This document shows positions 16,865-25,460 of a stretch of 50,327 nucleotides of DNA, one piece after another. The stretch covers positions 1-50,327 of the forward strand of contig DATCBN010000088.1 in assembly GCA_036511855.1 (NCBI GenBank). Direction: 5' to 3'. This DNA comes from Candidatus Eremiobacteraceae bacterium. Its GTDB lineage: Bacteria; Vulcanimicrobiota; Vulcanimicrobiia; Eremiobacterales; Eremiobacteraceae. A program made the position numbers and the translations under genes. The notes beneath the pieces are model-generated. The model had not been told where the DNA came from. It saw only the letters and a program-made list of their open reading frames with translations, and searched no databases. Numbering within the stretch: the first letter of the stretch is position 1; every line of letters begins with the position of its first letter.

Positions 16865-16901
16865 GTCGCAAGCCCCGTGAAAGTCGATATAATGTGTAGA
16901 G
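16865..16901 (+). promoter_or_regulatory. Consensus -10 giving a probable leaderless transcript
   Basis: A perfect TATAAT at 16888-16893 ends 8 nt before the ATG at 16902. A start of transcription 6-7 nt after the -10 box would fall on or within two bases of the ATG, and no ribosome site is present. The -35 position 17 nt upstream reads GTCGCA (3 of 6 matches to TTGACA). This arrangement is the usual one for leaderless mRNAs in actinobacteria and Deinococcus. Inference from sequence only. Confidence 0.5.
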
Positions 16902-17495
16902 ATGATCTATCACTTCTGTAATGCGGCCTTTGGCGAGACCTTTCGCGTTTTGGCCGCCGATTTCGGACAGCGTCACGGCTTGCCCATCACGACCGTGATG
17001 TCCCGGCCGCCTGGCCGTCAGGGAAGACTCGCCGATCCGGTGGTCGTGGCGGACGTCAACGCGCCGGATTTCTTGGCGGGAATTGCGCCGGCCGATAGAG
17101 CCATCGTCACCGGATTCAGTCAGATCTTCTCGCAAGCGGCGATCGACAGATTTGCGTCAATCGTCAATATCCATGCGTCTTTGCTGCCGTTCTACCGCGG
17201 ACCCACGCCTACATATTGGTGCATCGCAAACCACGAACGCACCACCGGATACACATTGCACGGGATCACGAAAAAGATTGATTCTGGGCCGATCTTATAT
17301 CAGGGAATCGTGCCGGTGGATGGCATACGAAATCCTATGACGCTTAGTTCTCGAATTAGTGCCGCAGCAGGCGACACGTTTGTCCGGTATCTCGATCACT
17401 TGCGAACGGGATCACCGTGGGAGATCAGGATCGTCGATGCCGTCGCCGCATATACGACGCACGTCAACTACCGGTCATTTCCCCCAGAGCATTAG
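16902..17495 (+). CDS. Free-standing formyltransferase (formyl_trans_N)
   Basis: 197 residues, consisting only of the N10-formyl-tetrahydrofolate-dependent catalytic domain. The catalytic triad is in place: Asn89 and His91 in IVNIHASLLPFYRG, and Asp127 in KKIDSGPIL. This is the Fmt/ArnA-type signature rather than the HPSLLPxFxG of PurN. The protein is far too short for methionyl-tRNA formyltransferase (about 310 residues) as it lacks the C-terminal tRNA-binding domain. A sugar N-formyltransferase or a formylating enzyme of a small-molecule pathway is more likely. Its stop overlaps the stop of the convergent regulator gene by 4 nt. The substrate cannot be told from the context. Confidence 0.85.
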   Translation: MIYHFCNAAFGETFRVLAADFGQRHGLPITTVMSRPPGRQGRLADPVVVADVNAPDFLAGIAPADRAIVTGFSQIFSQAAIDRFASIVNIHASLLPFYRGPTPTYWCIANHERTTGYTLHGITKKIDSGPILYQGIVPVDGIRNPMTLSSRISAAAGDTFVRYLDHLRTGSPWEIRIVDAVAAYTTHVNYRSFPPEH

Positions 17496-17947
17496 TGCGG
17501 CAGCCAGGCCTCGGGCTTGGCGAGCAATCGCTTGATCTGACCGGGCAGCGTCCCCGAGACGACGTCGGCGATTGTGACCGACTCCAAGACGATGCGAAGC
17601 GACGCGCGCACTGCGATCCAGACATCGCGCAGCGGCTCGGACAGGCCTTTGTAGCCGACGCTCTCAGGCCTCACGCCGCGGACGTTGGCGAGCGGACCTT
17701 CGACCACCCGGATGACGTCGGCCAACGTGATGTCGTCGGCAGATTTCGCGAGGCCGTAGCCGCCCTCGAATCCGCGCTGCGACCGGACCAGGCCGCCGTG
17801 CTTGAGATCCAACAGGATGTTCTCTAGCAATTTGAGGGGGATGGCCTGCGCATTGGCGATTCGTTCACCTTTCACCAAATTGGGCTCCCCTGCGGCGAGT
17901 TCGACCATCGCTCGCAGGGCATAGTCAACCCGGGCGGTGATGTGCAT
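17492..17947 (-). CDS. Rrf2-family transcriptional regulator of the sulfate operon
   Basis: 151 residues from the ATG at 17945-17947; the N-terminus MHITARVDYALRAMVEL is the standard Rrf2 start (a TTG at 17977 would add 10 residues). The winged-helix DNA-binding region (IPLKLLENILLDLKHGGLV then SQRGFEGGYGLA, wing) is intact. There is no Cys in the protein, so it cannot bind an Fe-S cluster as IscR or NsrR do. That fits the CymR branch, which senses sulfur status through protein or small-molecule partners. It is the last gene after sbp-cysT-cysW-cysA with a gap of only tens of bases, so it is probably co-transcribed and autoregulated, acting at the inverted repeats in front of sbp. Confidence 0.87.
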   Translation of the reverse strand: MHITARVDYALRAMVELAAGEPNLVKGERIANAQAIPLKLLENILLDLKHGGLVRSQRGFEGGYGLAKSADDITLADVIRVVEGPLANVRGVRPESVGYKGLSEPLRDVWIAVRASLRIVLESVTIADVVSGTLPGQIKRLLAKPEAWLPH

Positions 17948-17983
17948 GGCGCTTGATTTTTCCGAATGAACGTTCAATTCCCA

Positions 17984-18976
17984 CTAGCCGGTGTTGCCGA
18001 ACAACATGCGCGTGCGCGATACGGGCGCAAAACGTTTTTCGCGGCTCGGCCGGACGTAGACGATCTGACCTTGCGTCAAGTCGAGTTGCTCGACATCGTC
18101 GCGCGTGATCTGAGCCCAGATATGCCGTCCGTCGGCGAGCATGAGATCGACGCGTACCTCGAAGCCGAGATGGATGATGCGCTGGACCATGGCTTCGTAC
18201 GACGAACTCGTGGGCTCGACGCGTACGTCGACGTCGTGCGGCCGGACAAACGCGTCGTCGAATGCGGTCATCGGACCGATGAACGACATGACGAATGGAT
18301 TGGCGGGTTGTTCGTACAGTTCGCGCGGCGTGCCGACTTGTTCGATGCGGCCGCGATGGACGAGAACGATGCGGTCGGCGATTTCCATGGCTTCGGCCTG
18401 ATCGTGCGTGACGAAGACCGTTGTGACGTGGATCTCGTCGTGCAGGCCGCGCAGCCACGCGCGAAGTTCCGCGCGGACGTTCGAGTCGAGGGCGCCGAAC
18501 GGTTCGTCGAGCAGCAGCACGCTCGGCTTGATGCAAAGCGCGCGCGCCAAAGCCATGCGCTGGCGCTGGCCACCGGAGAGCTGGCTAGGGTACCGCGATC
18601 CGAGCCCGTCGAGTTGGACGAGCTTCAACAATTGGTCGACGCGCGCGCGGATCTCGCTCGCCGGCCGCTTGCGGATGCTCATGCCGAAGGCGATATTGTC
18701 CCACACGGTCATGTGTTTGAACGCCGCGTAATGCTGGAAGACGAATCCGACGCCGCGATCCTGCACGGGGACATCGAGCGAGTTGACGCCTTCGATCTCC
18801 ACTTCGCCCGAATCGGGGCGTTCCAAGCCGGCGATCACCCGGAGCAGCGTGGACTTGCCGCCGCCGCTCGGACCGACGAGCGCCGTCAGCGAGCCGCCGG
18901 GAATTTCGACCGACACGTCGTCGAGAGCAGCGAACTTGTCGAAGCGCTTGCTGACTCCCCGGAGCACGATGCTCAT
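17984..18976 (-). CDS. cysA: Sulfate/thiosulfate ABC transporter, ATP-binding subunit
   Basis: 330 residues. Walker [12 protein letters not shown] (~36), signature [15 protein letters not shown] and Walker [13 protein letters not shown] are complete, with the H-loop in VFVTHDQ. After ~235 residues comes a TOBE-type regulatory domain ([19 protein letters not shown]). It energises sulfate import at the inner face of the cytoplasmic membrane together with CysT and CysW. It starts 2 nt after the cysW stop. The domain layout and the neighbours make the assignment to sulfate rather than another anion secure. Confidence 0.94.
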   Translation of the reverse strand: MSIVLRGVSKRFDKFAALDDVSVEIPGGSLTALVGPSGGGKSTLLRVIAGLERPDSGEVEIEGVNSLDVPVQDRGVGFVFQHYAAFKHMTVWDNIAFGMSIRKRPASEIRARVDQLLKLVQLDGLGSRYPSQLSGGQRQRMALARALCIKPSVLLLDEPFGALDSNVRAELRAWLRGLHDEIHVTTVFVTHDQAEAMEIADRIVLVHRGRIEQVGTPRELYEQPANPFVMSFIGPMTAFDDAFVRPHDVDVRVEPTSSSYEAMVQRIIHLGFEVRVDLMLADGRHIWAQITRDDVEQLDLTQGQIVYVRPSREKRFAPVSRTRMLFGNTG

Positions 18977-18978
18977 GA

Positions 18979-19767
18979 TCAGGCCTCCTTGCGCGCGAGC
19001 GCATTCATTGAGAAAAGTGTTGCGAACGCGAGTAGCGCAAGCACGACCGACGCCACGTACGCGCCGGTGAGGTCGAACGCTTCAAATCGGTCGTCGACGT
19101 AGAGCGTGAGCGTCTGTGTGACGCCTGCCAGGTGTCCGGCGACGACGCTCACCGCGCCGAACTCGCCGAGCGCACGCGCGGTGGTGAGCACCACACCGTA
19201 TGTGACGCCCCAACGGATCGACGGAAGCGTGACGCGCCAAAACGCTTGCCATGGCGATGCGCCGAGCGTGCGTGCCGCTTGTTCTTGATCTTCGCCCGTT
19301 TCACGCAGCACGGGCACGACTTCGCGCACCACGAACGGCAGTGAGACGAAAACGGTGGCGAGCACCATGCCGGGCAATGCGAAGATCACCCGTATGTCGT
19401 GGGCGAGGAGCCAAGGGCCGAACCAGCCCTGGCGGCCATAGACGAGCACGAGAGCGAGACCCACGACGACGGGCGATACGGCAAAAGGCAGATCCACAAG
19501 CACGTCGAGGATGCGCGCGAACCGCATCTTCGATCGGACGAGCAGCAGCGCGCACAACACGCCGAAGACCGTGTTCATCGGAACGGCTATACCCGCGATC
19601 AATAGCGTGAGCCATAGCGCGTGCAACGCGTCGGGCTGTGTGACCGCTTGCCAAGCAGCAAAAACGCCATGCTCGAAACTGCGATAGAAGATCATGCCGA
19701 CCGGCAGGGCCAGGATGGCCGCCAGATAGGCGAACGCCGTGTAGCGCAGCGCGAGCTTAGCCACCAT
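18979..19767 (-). CDS. cysW: Sulfate ABC transporter permease CysW
   Basis: 262 residues from the ATG at 19765-19767 ([12 protein letters not shown]); a longer in-frame reading to 19815 lies inside cysT and is unlikely. About six membrane segments are visible. The EAA-loop pattern that docks to CysA is in [21 protein letters not shown]. The C-terminal part [27 protein letters not shown] is a hallmark of the CysW/CysT family. The start overlaps the cysT stop by 11 nt, so the two permease genes are translationally coupled. It forms the channel with CysT. Confidence 0.93.
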   Translation of the reverse strand: MVAKLALRYTAFAYLAAILALPVGMIFYRSFEHGVFAAWQAVTQPDALHALWLTLLIAGIAVPMNTVFGVLCALLLVRSKMRFARILDVLVDLPFAVSPVVVGLALVLVYGRQGWFGPWLLAHDIRVIFALPGMVLATVFVSLPFVVREVVPVLRETGEDQEQAARTLGASPWQAFWRVTLPSIRWGVTYGVVLTTARALGEFGAVSVVAGHLAGVTQTLTLYVDDRFEAFDLTGAYVASVVLALLAFATLFSMNALARKEA

Positions 19768-20590
19768 GACGCAAACCCCGGCGCTGCAGCGCGTTGAGCG
19801 CGAGCAGCACGGCACAGGACAGCGCCAAGAGGACGACCGACACCGTGGCGGCGCCGGCGATGTCGCCGCTCTCGATCTGTCCGAAGACGTGAACCGCTGC
19901 GACCTCTGTCTTGAATGGAATGTTTCCGGAGATGAGGACGACCGATCCGAATTCGCCGATGGAGCGAGCGAAGCCGAGCGCGACGCCGGAGATCAGCGCC
20001 GGCAAAATGGTCGGAAAGATGATGCGCGCGTACGTCTGCAGGATGCCGGCGCCTAGCGACGCGGCGGCCTCTTCCATCTCTCGGTCCAGCTCCATGAGCA
20101 CCGGCTGCACCGAGCGCACGACGAATGGCAGCGTGACGAAAAGCAATGCGAGAAAGACGGCGGCCTGCGTGTAGGCGACGTTGATGTGGACCGGGCTATG
20201 CGGTCCGTACAAGGCTACAAGCGTAAGTCCGGCGACGATCGTCGGGAGCGCGAACGGCAAGTCGATGAGCGCGTTGAGGAAAGGTTTGCCCCAGAAATCG
20301 TCGCGCACGAGCACCCACGCGATCAGCGTACCGGCGACCGCATTCACAACGGCCACACCGAGCGATGCGATGAGGCTCAAGCGCAGACTCGCGAGCGCGT
20401 CCGCGGCGAAGACTTCGCTCCAAAACGACCCGCCGGTGAACGCGCGCGCTGCCACCGCAGCGAGCGGCAGCAGTACGATCACGCTCAAAAACGTCGTGAC
20501 GATTCCGGCGGGCAACAACGAATCGCTGCGTGCGGCCTTGTTCCGGACCGCCACCCGCTCGACTTGAATGGCCGCCGCGCTAGTGGCCAC
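19757..20590 (-). CDS. cysT: Sulfate ABC transporter permease CysT (CysU)
   Basis: 277 residues with about six membrane segments. The family patterns are clear: LINALIDLPFALPTIVAGL-like stretch (NALIDLPFALPTIVAGL), the EAA loop MEEAAASLGAGILQTYARIIFP, and GFARSIGEFGSVVLISGNIP. The N-terminal ~22 residues are cytoplasmic and basic. It overlaps the end of sbp by 11 nt and the start of cysW by 11 nt. It is the partner permease of CysW in sulfate uptake. Confidence 0.94.
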   Translation of the reverse strand: MATSAAAIQVERVAVRNKAARSDSLLPAGIVTTFLSVIVLLPLAAVAARAFTGGSFWSEVFAADALASLRLSLIASLGVAVVNAVAGTLIAWVLVRDDFWGKPFLNALIDLPFALPTIVAGLTLVALYGPHSPVHINVAYTQAAVFLALLFVTLPFVVRSVQPVLMELDREMEEAAASLGAGILQTYARIIFPTILPALISGVALGFARSIGEFGSVVLISGNIPFKTEVAAVHVFGQIESGDIAGAATVSVVLLALSCAVLLALNALQRRGLRHGG

Positions 20591-21587
20591 CGGCGATGCC
20601 TAGCGCTCGTTCGATTTGCGCGACCTGGCCGTTCTGCGGATCGAAAAACTTCGTCTGCACGGCTTGCCATCCGCCCAAGTAGTTGATGTCGAATAACGTG
20701 TGCGGCTGCGGGAAGCGCACCTTCGTGGGCACGTTCTTTAAGACCGGCCGGTAGCCGTGAGCGGCGAAGATCGCCTGCGCCTGCGGGGTGCGCAGGAAGT
20801 CGACAAAGGCGCGCGCTTGCTGCGGGTGCTGCGATCCCGTTACCACCGCGATCGGATTCTCGATCAAGATGGTTTGATCGGGCACGACGAAGTCGACATC
20901 GGAGCCGTTGCTCTGCGCGAGGATGGCTTCGTTCTCATAGGCGAGCATGACGTCGCCCTTGCCGGACGTGAAAGTCTGAAGCGAGTCGCGGCCGCTCTTG
21001 TCCTGCACCGAGATATGATCGAAGAGTTTGCTCAAATAGGCGATGGCGTAGTTGGGAGACGAGCCACGTTTGAGCATGGCGCCGTAGGCCGCCATGATGT
21101 TCCAGCGCGCGCCGCCGGACGTGAACGGATTGGGTGTGATCACATCGACGCCCGGCTTGATGAGGTCGGCCCAGGCCCGTATGTTCTTCGGATTCCCCTT
21201 GCGCACGACGAAGACCACCACCGAGTCGGTGACCATGCCGTGATACTTGTCTTTGTTCCAGTCGGCCGAGACCAGGCCGGCGGTGACGAGCTTGGTGATG
21301 TCCGGCTCGAGCGAAAATGCGACCACGTCCGCGGGCAAGCCGGCTGCGACGGCCCGGCTTTGCTCGCCGGATGCGCCGAACGATTGCGAAAAGGTGACGT
21401 TTTGGCCGGCTGGCGTGGCTTGGAACGCCTTGACGAGATCAGCGTAGGCTTCGCGCGGCGTCGAGTAGGCGATGAGGTTCAGCTGAACCGATCCGTCCGC
21501 CGAAGCGGGACGCGGCTGCAACGCGAGGGCGGCCGACGTAGCGATAAGTGCGGCCGCAACGGTTGCACGGCGGGCGAATAACGTCAT
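20580..21587 (-). CDS. sbp: Sulfate-binding protein
   Basis: 335 residues with a signal peptide (MTLFARRATVAAALIATSAALALQPRPASA). The mature protein shows the sulfate/thiosulfate-binding pattern: LNLIAYSTPREAYADLVKAF at the start, QSFGASGEQSRAV (anion-binding loop), LVSADWNKDKYHGMVTDSVVVFVVRKGNPK and TPNPFTSGGARWNIMAAYGA. It delivers sulfate to CysTWA in the periplasm. GGAGA stands 6 nt before the ATG. It is first in the operon, and the region upstream carries two inverted repeats and a TATACT box. Confidence 0.94.
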   Translation of the reverse strand: MTLFARRATVAAALIATSAALALQPRPASADGSVQLNLIAYSTPREAYADLVKAFQATPAGQNVTFSQSFGASGEQSRAVAAGLPADVVAFSLEPDITKLVTAGLVSADWNKDKYHGMVTDSVVVFVVRKGNPKNIRAWADLIKPGVDVITPNPFTSGGARWNIMAAYGAMLKRGSSPNYAIAYLSKLFDHISVQDKSGRDSLQTFTSGKGDVMLAYENEAILAQSNGSDVDFVVPDQTILIENPIAVVTGSQHPQQARAFVDFLRTPQAQAIFAAHGYRPVLKNVPTKVRFPQPHTLFDINYLGGWQAVQTKFFDPQNGQVAQIERALGIAGGH

Positions 21588-21608
21588 GAGAATCTCCGTG
21601 TACCCAAG

Positions 21609-21655
21609 TAAGTCTATTAACTTAGTATAGAATGACCTAAATCGGTGTTTAGGTC
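21609..21655 (-). promoter_or_regulatory. Predicted operator/promoter of the sulfate operon
   Basis: Two inverted repeats precede sbp. IR1 at 21634-21655 is perfect: GACCTAAA-6 nt-TTTAGGTC. IR2 at 21609-21624 is TAAGT-CTATTA-ACTTA. Between them, on the minus strand, TATACT (21624-21629) is a good -10 box, so IR1 covers the -35 region and IR2 the start of transcription. The region is much more AT-rich than its surroundings. Binding by the co-encoded Rrf2 regulator is the natural inference; no direct evidence. Confidence 0.6.
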
Positions 21656-21692
21656 AAGATGCCCATGCGTCCCTATCGAGGGGAGCTTAGGA

Positions 21693-23579
21693 CTAGCTAA
21701 GCGGTCCCGCGGGGGTGCGAAGGCGGCGCAGATCGCCGTCGCGCTGCGTCAGACCGATGCCGTCGAAGTACTCCATGAGCGGAAGCGCGTACTTGCGCGA
21801 AGTGCCGAAGGCGTCACGAACGCGCGCCATCGTCGCGCGTCCGTCGGCGTGCAGCAGACTGACCAACACGTCGCGCGCGCGCCCGATCTGCGTGCGCCGG
21901 TAGACATCTTCGCCGACGCGGACGAGCGCGCCGGTCGCGAAAAGCATGGTCATGGCATCGGAAGCGCCGTCGACGGTAGAGGTCGCGATGGCCGAGTGCA
22001 AAGCTTCATATGCACACGGCACGAGCGGATTCGCGTCGCCGGTCAAGAGTGCGCGCTCGATCAGCGCTCGTTGCTCGGGCTCGAGCTCCGGAACAAAATC
22101 GGGCAGATGCCAATAACGCGTGCGGAGTGCGACGCGGCCGTCTGCTTGCCAGGCGGCAAGTAAGCGCGCCGCCACCGGGTCGGTCAACGAAAGCACGGCG
22201 GCGACCTCGGCGGTGGTGCAGCCCGCAGTCCACGGCATCGTCTCGTGACGCCTGCGCAGCGTGACCGACGCGACGGCGAACGCCGCGTCGGTCACGCTCG
22301 TGGCGAGATACTCTTTTGGTTTTGCCAGCGCGATCGCCATGCCGTGCTCGAGCAACTGCACGAGCGCCGGCTCGACATCGTGCACGACGACGTTGGCAGC
22401 GGAGGCGATCTTGACCGCTGCGAGCGGCACGAGACCAGCGGCCTCGAGCGCGTGAAGCGACGCCGATGCGACGGCCGACAATTCGCGCGCGGCCGGCGCT
22501 CTCGTCGAATTCCGTTCCGCCGCGTGACGCGTGACGGCCCCACCTAAAAGATCTTTCGGCGACATCCGGCGCAAGACGAGACGGCTGCCGGGATAGAATG
22601 CCACCGGCGAGTTGAGTGCGAGAACAGCGGGCGTCGCGTTTGCGTCGCTTGGCGCCCGTTTCTCAAATATGAGCAAACCCGGAATCTCAGCCGATCCGAT
22701 GTGGGCGCGGACGGGAGTGCGACGGCGCAGCATCGGCAACGCCGCGGGAAGCGGCGTGAATTCGACTTCCAGCGTGCGCGTGGGTTCGAACTCGGCGGGC
22801 GCGGTGAGCGTTTCACCCCGTGCGATGGACGCGACGTCGATGCCCGGCAAATTGAGCGCCACGCGCGCGCCGCCGGAAGCTTCAGCTACGGTCCGGCCAA
22901 ACGTTTGGATCTTCCGGATGCGGACGTCGACGCCGCTCGGCTGCAGCCTCAGCCGGTCGCCGGTGCGGATCGTGCCTTGCATGAGCGTGCCCGTCACAAT
23001 CGTGCCTTGACCGGGCAGCGCGAAGACTCGATCGATCGGAAGATAGGCGGGCGCTTCGGGCGCACGCGGCGGCAGTGCGAGGAGTTCGTCGTGAATGGCG
23101 GCGCGCAGTTCTGCGATGCCTTCGCCGGTGACGTTGGAGACCGCAAGGGCGGGCGCGTTCTCGGCGATCGTCGACCGGCATGCGTCGCGCGTGAGCGCGA
23201 GCGCGGTCGCGACGCCTGCCGCGTCGGTCGCGTCGGATTTGGTCAACACCACAATCGCGCGCCGCACGTTGAGGAAACTCAAGATCTGCAGATGCTCGAA
23301 CGTCTGCGGTCTCGGTCCTTCGGTGGCAGCCACGACGAGCAATAGCAGTTCCATGCCCGCCGCGCCGGCCAGCATGTTGTGGAGGAAGCGTTCGTGGCCG
23401 GGTACGTCGATAATGCCGGCTTCGATGCCATCGTCATATCTCAGCGGCGCAAAACCAAGGTCGAGGGTCATGCCGCGCTCGCGCTCTTCGAGCAAGCGGT
23501 CGGGATTGTGGCCGGTCAGCGATATCACGAGCGCGCTCTTGCCGTGATCCACATGTCCGGCGGTGCCGATTATGTGCAA
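21693..23579 (-). CDS. selB: Selenocysteine-specific elongation factor SelB
   Basis: About 628 residues if translation starts at the TTG 23577-23579, giving (M)HIIGTAGHVDHGKSALV, the normal SelB N-terminus; a reading 37 codons longer lies entirely within selA and looks like out-of-frame sequence. GTPase motifs: G1 GHVDHGKS, G2 region RGMTLDLGFA, G3 DVPGHE, G4 TKSD. The EF-Tu-like domains 2-3 follow (LPGQGTIVTGTLMQGTIRTGD) and then the winged-helix repeats that bind the SECIS hairpin in selenoprotein mRNA. It delivers Sec-tRNA(Sec) to UGA codons. The TTG overlaps the end of selA by 10 nt. No selC, selD or selenoprotein gene was seen in the window. Confidence 0.92.
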   Translation of the reverse strand: MHIIGTAGHVDHGKSALVISLTGHNPDRLLEERERGMTLDLGFAPLRYDDGIEAGIIDVPGHERFLHNMLAGAAGMELLLLVVAATEGPRPQTFEHLQILSFLNVRRAIVVLTKSDATDAAGVATALALTRDACRSTIAENAPALAVSNVTGEGIAELRAAIHDELLALPPRAPEAPAYLPIDRVFALPGQGTIVTGTLMQGTIRTGDRLRLQPSGVDVRIRKIQTFGRTVAEASGGARVALNLPGIDVASIARGETLTAPAEFEPTRTLEVEFTPLPAALPMLRRRTPVRAHIGSAEIPGLLIFEKRAPSDANATPAVLALNSPVAFYPGSRLVLRRMSPKDLLGGAVTRHAAERNSTRAPAARELSAVASASLHALEAAGLVPLAAVKIASAANVVVHDVEPALVQLLEHGMAIALAKPKEYLATSVTDAAFAVASVTLRRRHETMPWTAGCTTAEVAAVLSLTDPVAARLLAAWQADGRVALRTRYWHLPDFVPELEPEQRALIERALLTGDANPLVPCAYEALHSAIATSTVDGASDAMTMLFATGALVRVGEDVYRRTQIGRARDVLVSLLHADGRATMARVRDAFGTSRKYALPLMEYFDGIGLTQRDGDLRRLRTPAGPLS

Positions 23580-24946
23580 GCCATAAACGCGGCACAAAGA
23601 TCCGCGTCTTCGTCCTCGCGCACCGTCCGGAGATCGACGATGAATTCGTCGTCTTGGACGCGTCCGATGACCGGCGGACGATGCGCGCACATGCGAGCGG
23701 CGATCGCGTCCGGCGCGTTCTCGCCCGACGCGACGGCGATGCCCGCTGATGCTATCTCAGTGGTGGGCATGGTGCCGCCGCCGGTCGTGGATGTGGTCCG
23801 TACCGGACGGAAGCGCGGCGGGTCGCTGTCTGCATTGAGCGCCGTGCAAAGCGATGCGGCTCGGTCGAACAAATCGTCGCTGCTCAAGATCAACATCGCT
23901 ACGAGCGGCAACTCGCGCAACCGCTCGGGTTCGAGGTAGAGGGCGAGCGTGGCGGAGAGTGCGGCGATCGTGGTCTTGTCGGTGCGCAAGGCGCGCAATA
24001 ACGGATTGGCGCGCACGCGGGCGATCAGATCCGCGCGGCCGCAGATGATGCCGCACTGGGGCCCACCGAGCAGTTTGTCGCCTGAGACGGCCACCAGATC
24101 GAGTCCCGCCGCGATCTCTTGTGCGACCGTGGGTTCGTGCGGCAATCCAAACGGCGCGAAGTCGACGAGCGCACCCGAACCAAGATCTTCGAACGACAGG
24201 ACGTCGAGTTCTTTTGCGAGTACCGCCAGCGCTTGCGCGCTGACTTCCGCGGTGAATCCCTGAACGCGATAGTTGCTCGGATGCGTGCGCATGAACATGG
24301 CGGTGTCCGCCGACCAGTGTTCGCGGTAGTCACTTGCGTACGTCTTGTTCGTCGTACCGACTTCGATCAGCTTCGCGCCGGTCTTGCGCAGCACGTCGGG
24401 CAGCCGAAAGCCGCCGCCGATCTCAACGAGCTGTCCGCGGCTCACGACGACTTCGCGACCGTTCGCAAACGTGTCGAGCACCAACACGACCGCGGCCGCG
24501 CAATTGTTCACCACGAGCGACGCCTGGGCGCCGGTCAATTCGCGCAGTTGCGCGGCTACTCGCTCGTAGCGGCTCCCACGCTTGCCCGTCGCCAGATCGT
24601 ACTCGAGGTTCGTATATCCCGCGCCCAGCTCGCTGATCGCCGCGAGCGCTGCGGCTGCGAGCGGCGCACGCCCAAAATTCGTGTGCAGGATGACGCCGGT
24701 GCCGTTGATGACGCGGAGCAAGCCCGCGGTCTCGCTTGTCGCGAGCCGGCCGAGGATGCGGAGTTTGAGCGCGGCGTCGTCCGGCGGGACCGCCACCGCA
24801 TGCGCCGCATCGCGAGCTTCGTCGAGCACGTGCTGCACGGCAGCGCGCACGGCGGCCCGGCCGAGCACGGCGTTGAACGCCGCAAGATCGGGGTCGGCGG
24901 TGAAGCGATGAACGGCGGGGATGGCCCGCCGGAGGCTGCCGTCCAT
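23570..24946 (-). CDS. selA: L-seryl-tRNA(Sec) selenium transferase
   Basis: 458 residues, the usual length for bacterial SelA. It converts Ser-tRNA(Sec) to Sec-tRNA(Sec) with selenophosphate. The PLP lysine is Lys291 in AVSGDKLLGGPQCGIICG. Other family blocks: INGTGVILHTNFGRAPL (~80-96), YTNLEYDLATGKRGSR, NNCAAAVVL, SRGQLVEIGGGFRLPDV. It lies directly before selB, which overlaps it, so a selAB operon is clear. Thioredoxin lies 58 bp upstream on the same strand. Confidence 0.94.
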   Translation of the reverse strand: MDGSLRRAIPAVHRFTADPDLAAFNAVLGRAAVRAAVQHVLDEARDAAHAVAVPPDDAALKLRILGRLATSETAGLLRVINGTGVILHTNFGRAPLAAAALAAISELGAGYTNLEYDLATGKRGSRYERVAAQLRELTGAQASLVVNNCAAAVVLVLDTFANGREVVVSRGQLVEIGGGFRLPDVLRKTGAKLIEVGTTNKTYASDYREHWSADTAMFMRTHPSNYRVQGFTAEVSAQALAVLAKELDVLSFEDLGSGALVDFAPFGLPHEPTVAQEIAAGLDLVAVSGDKLLGGPQCGIICGRADLIARVRANPLLRALRTDKTTIAALSATLALYLEPERLRELPLVAMLILSSDDLFDRAASLCTALNADSDPPRFRPVRTTSTTGGGTMPTTEIASAGIAVASGENAPDAIAARMCAHRPPVIGRVQDDEFIVDLRTVREDEDADLCAAFMACT

Positions 24947-25004
24947 GGGATCGCCCTAGTCGAAACGGCGGCCTAGCGCTTGCGGCGACTAAGCGGCCGT
25001 GGAG

Positions 25005-25340
25005 TTACGCGACCGGTTTGAGATGTTTCTCGACGGTCATGACGATTTGTCTCTCGGGCACGTAACCGACGATGCGATCGACCGGCTCGCCGCCTTTGAA
25101 AAGGATGAGGCTCGGGATGCTCGACACTTCGTACTTGCCCGCGATGCTCGGCGATTCGTCGGTGTTGAGTTTGACGACTTTCAACCGGCCCTTCATGTCT
25201 TTCGCGACCTTGTCGACGATCGGTCCAACCATCTTGCACGGGCCGCACCATGGCGCCCAAAAATCCACGAGAACGGGCGTGGCAGATTGTAGGACTTGGA
25301 CATTGAAGTCGGCTTCGCCGACGTTCACGGCATCACTCAC
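25005..25340 (-). CDS. trxA: Thioredoxin
   Basis: 111 residues, a single thioredoxin fold with the canonical WCGPC at residues 31-35, the cis-Pro in VSSIPSLILFKGG, and the buried Asp in VDFWAP. It reduces protein disulfides in the cytoplasm. The start is GTG at 25338-25340, with GGAG about 6 nt before it. It is followed by selA, a sensible partner since selenium metabolism depends on thiol reductants, but the 58-bp gap leaves co-transcription open. Confidence 0.95.
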   Translation of the reverse strand: MSDAVNVGEADFNVQVLQSATPVLVDFWAPWCGPCKMVGPIVDKVAKDMKGRLKVVKLNTDESPSIAGKYEVSSIPSLILFKGGEPVDRIVGYVPERQIVMTVEKHLKPVA

Positions 25341-25428
25341 GGGGGACTCCTTCGGATATTCGCTGGTTCAACAAGTTGAGCCGGTGTTATTCGTGCCGGC
25401 GCGGTGACGCGCCTTTCGGGCGGCGACC

Positions 25429-25453
25429 GTACTAGGGCGAGCATCGCTTACCC
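25429..25453. repeat. Degenerate half copy of the palindromic element
   Basis: GTACTA followed by GGGCGAGC-ATC-GCTTACCC (25435-25453). Two positions differ from the GGGCAAGC/GCTTGCCC stem, and the paired positions are A-to-G on the left and G-to-A on the right, leaving one mismatched pair in each arm. It lies between trxA and the end of the pyrophosphorylase gene. The rest of this 120-bp gap shows nothing else. Confidence 0.7.
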
Positions 25454-25460
25454 AAACATG

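Noticed and set aside
17966-19102. 378-codon open frame on the plus strand
   Set aside because: It is antisense to cysA and cysW, whose motifs are complete; a composition shadow.
21685-21702. Inverted repeat GCTTAG/CTAAGC at the end of selB as a terminator
   Set aside because: The stem is only 6 bp, overlaps the last codons, and no T-run follows on the transcribed strand.
24947-25004. Possible selC tRNA next to selA
   Set aside because: The gap is only 58 bp, shorter than a 90-100 nt tRNA(Sec), and no cloverleaf is visible.
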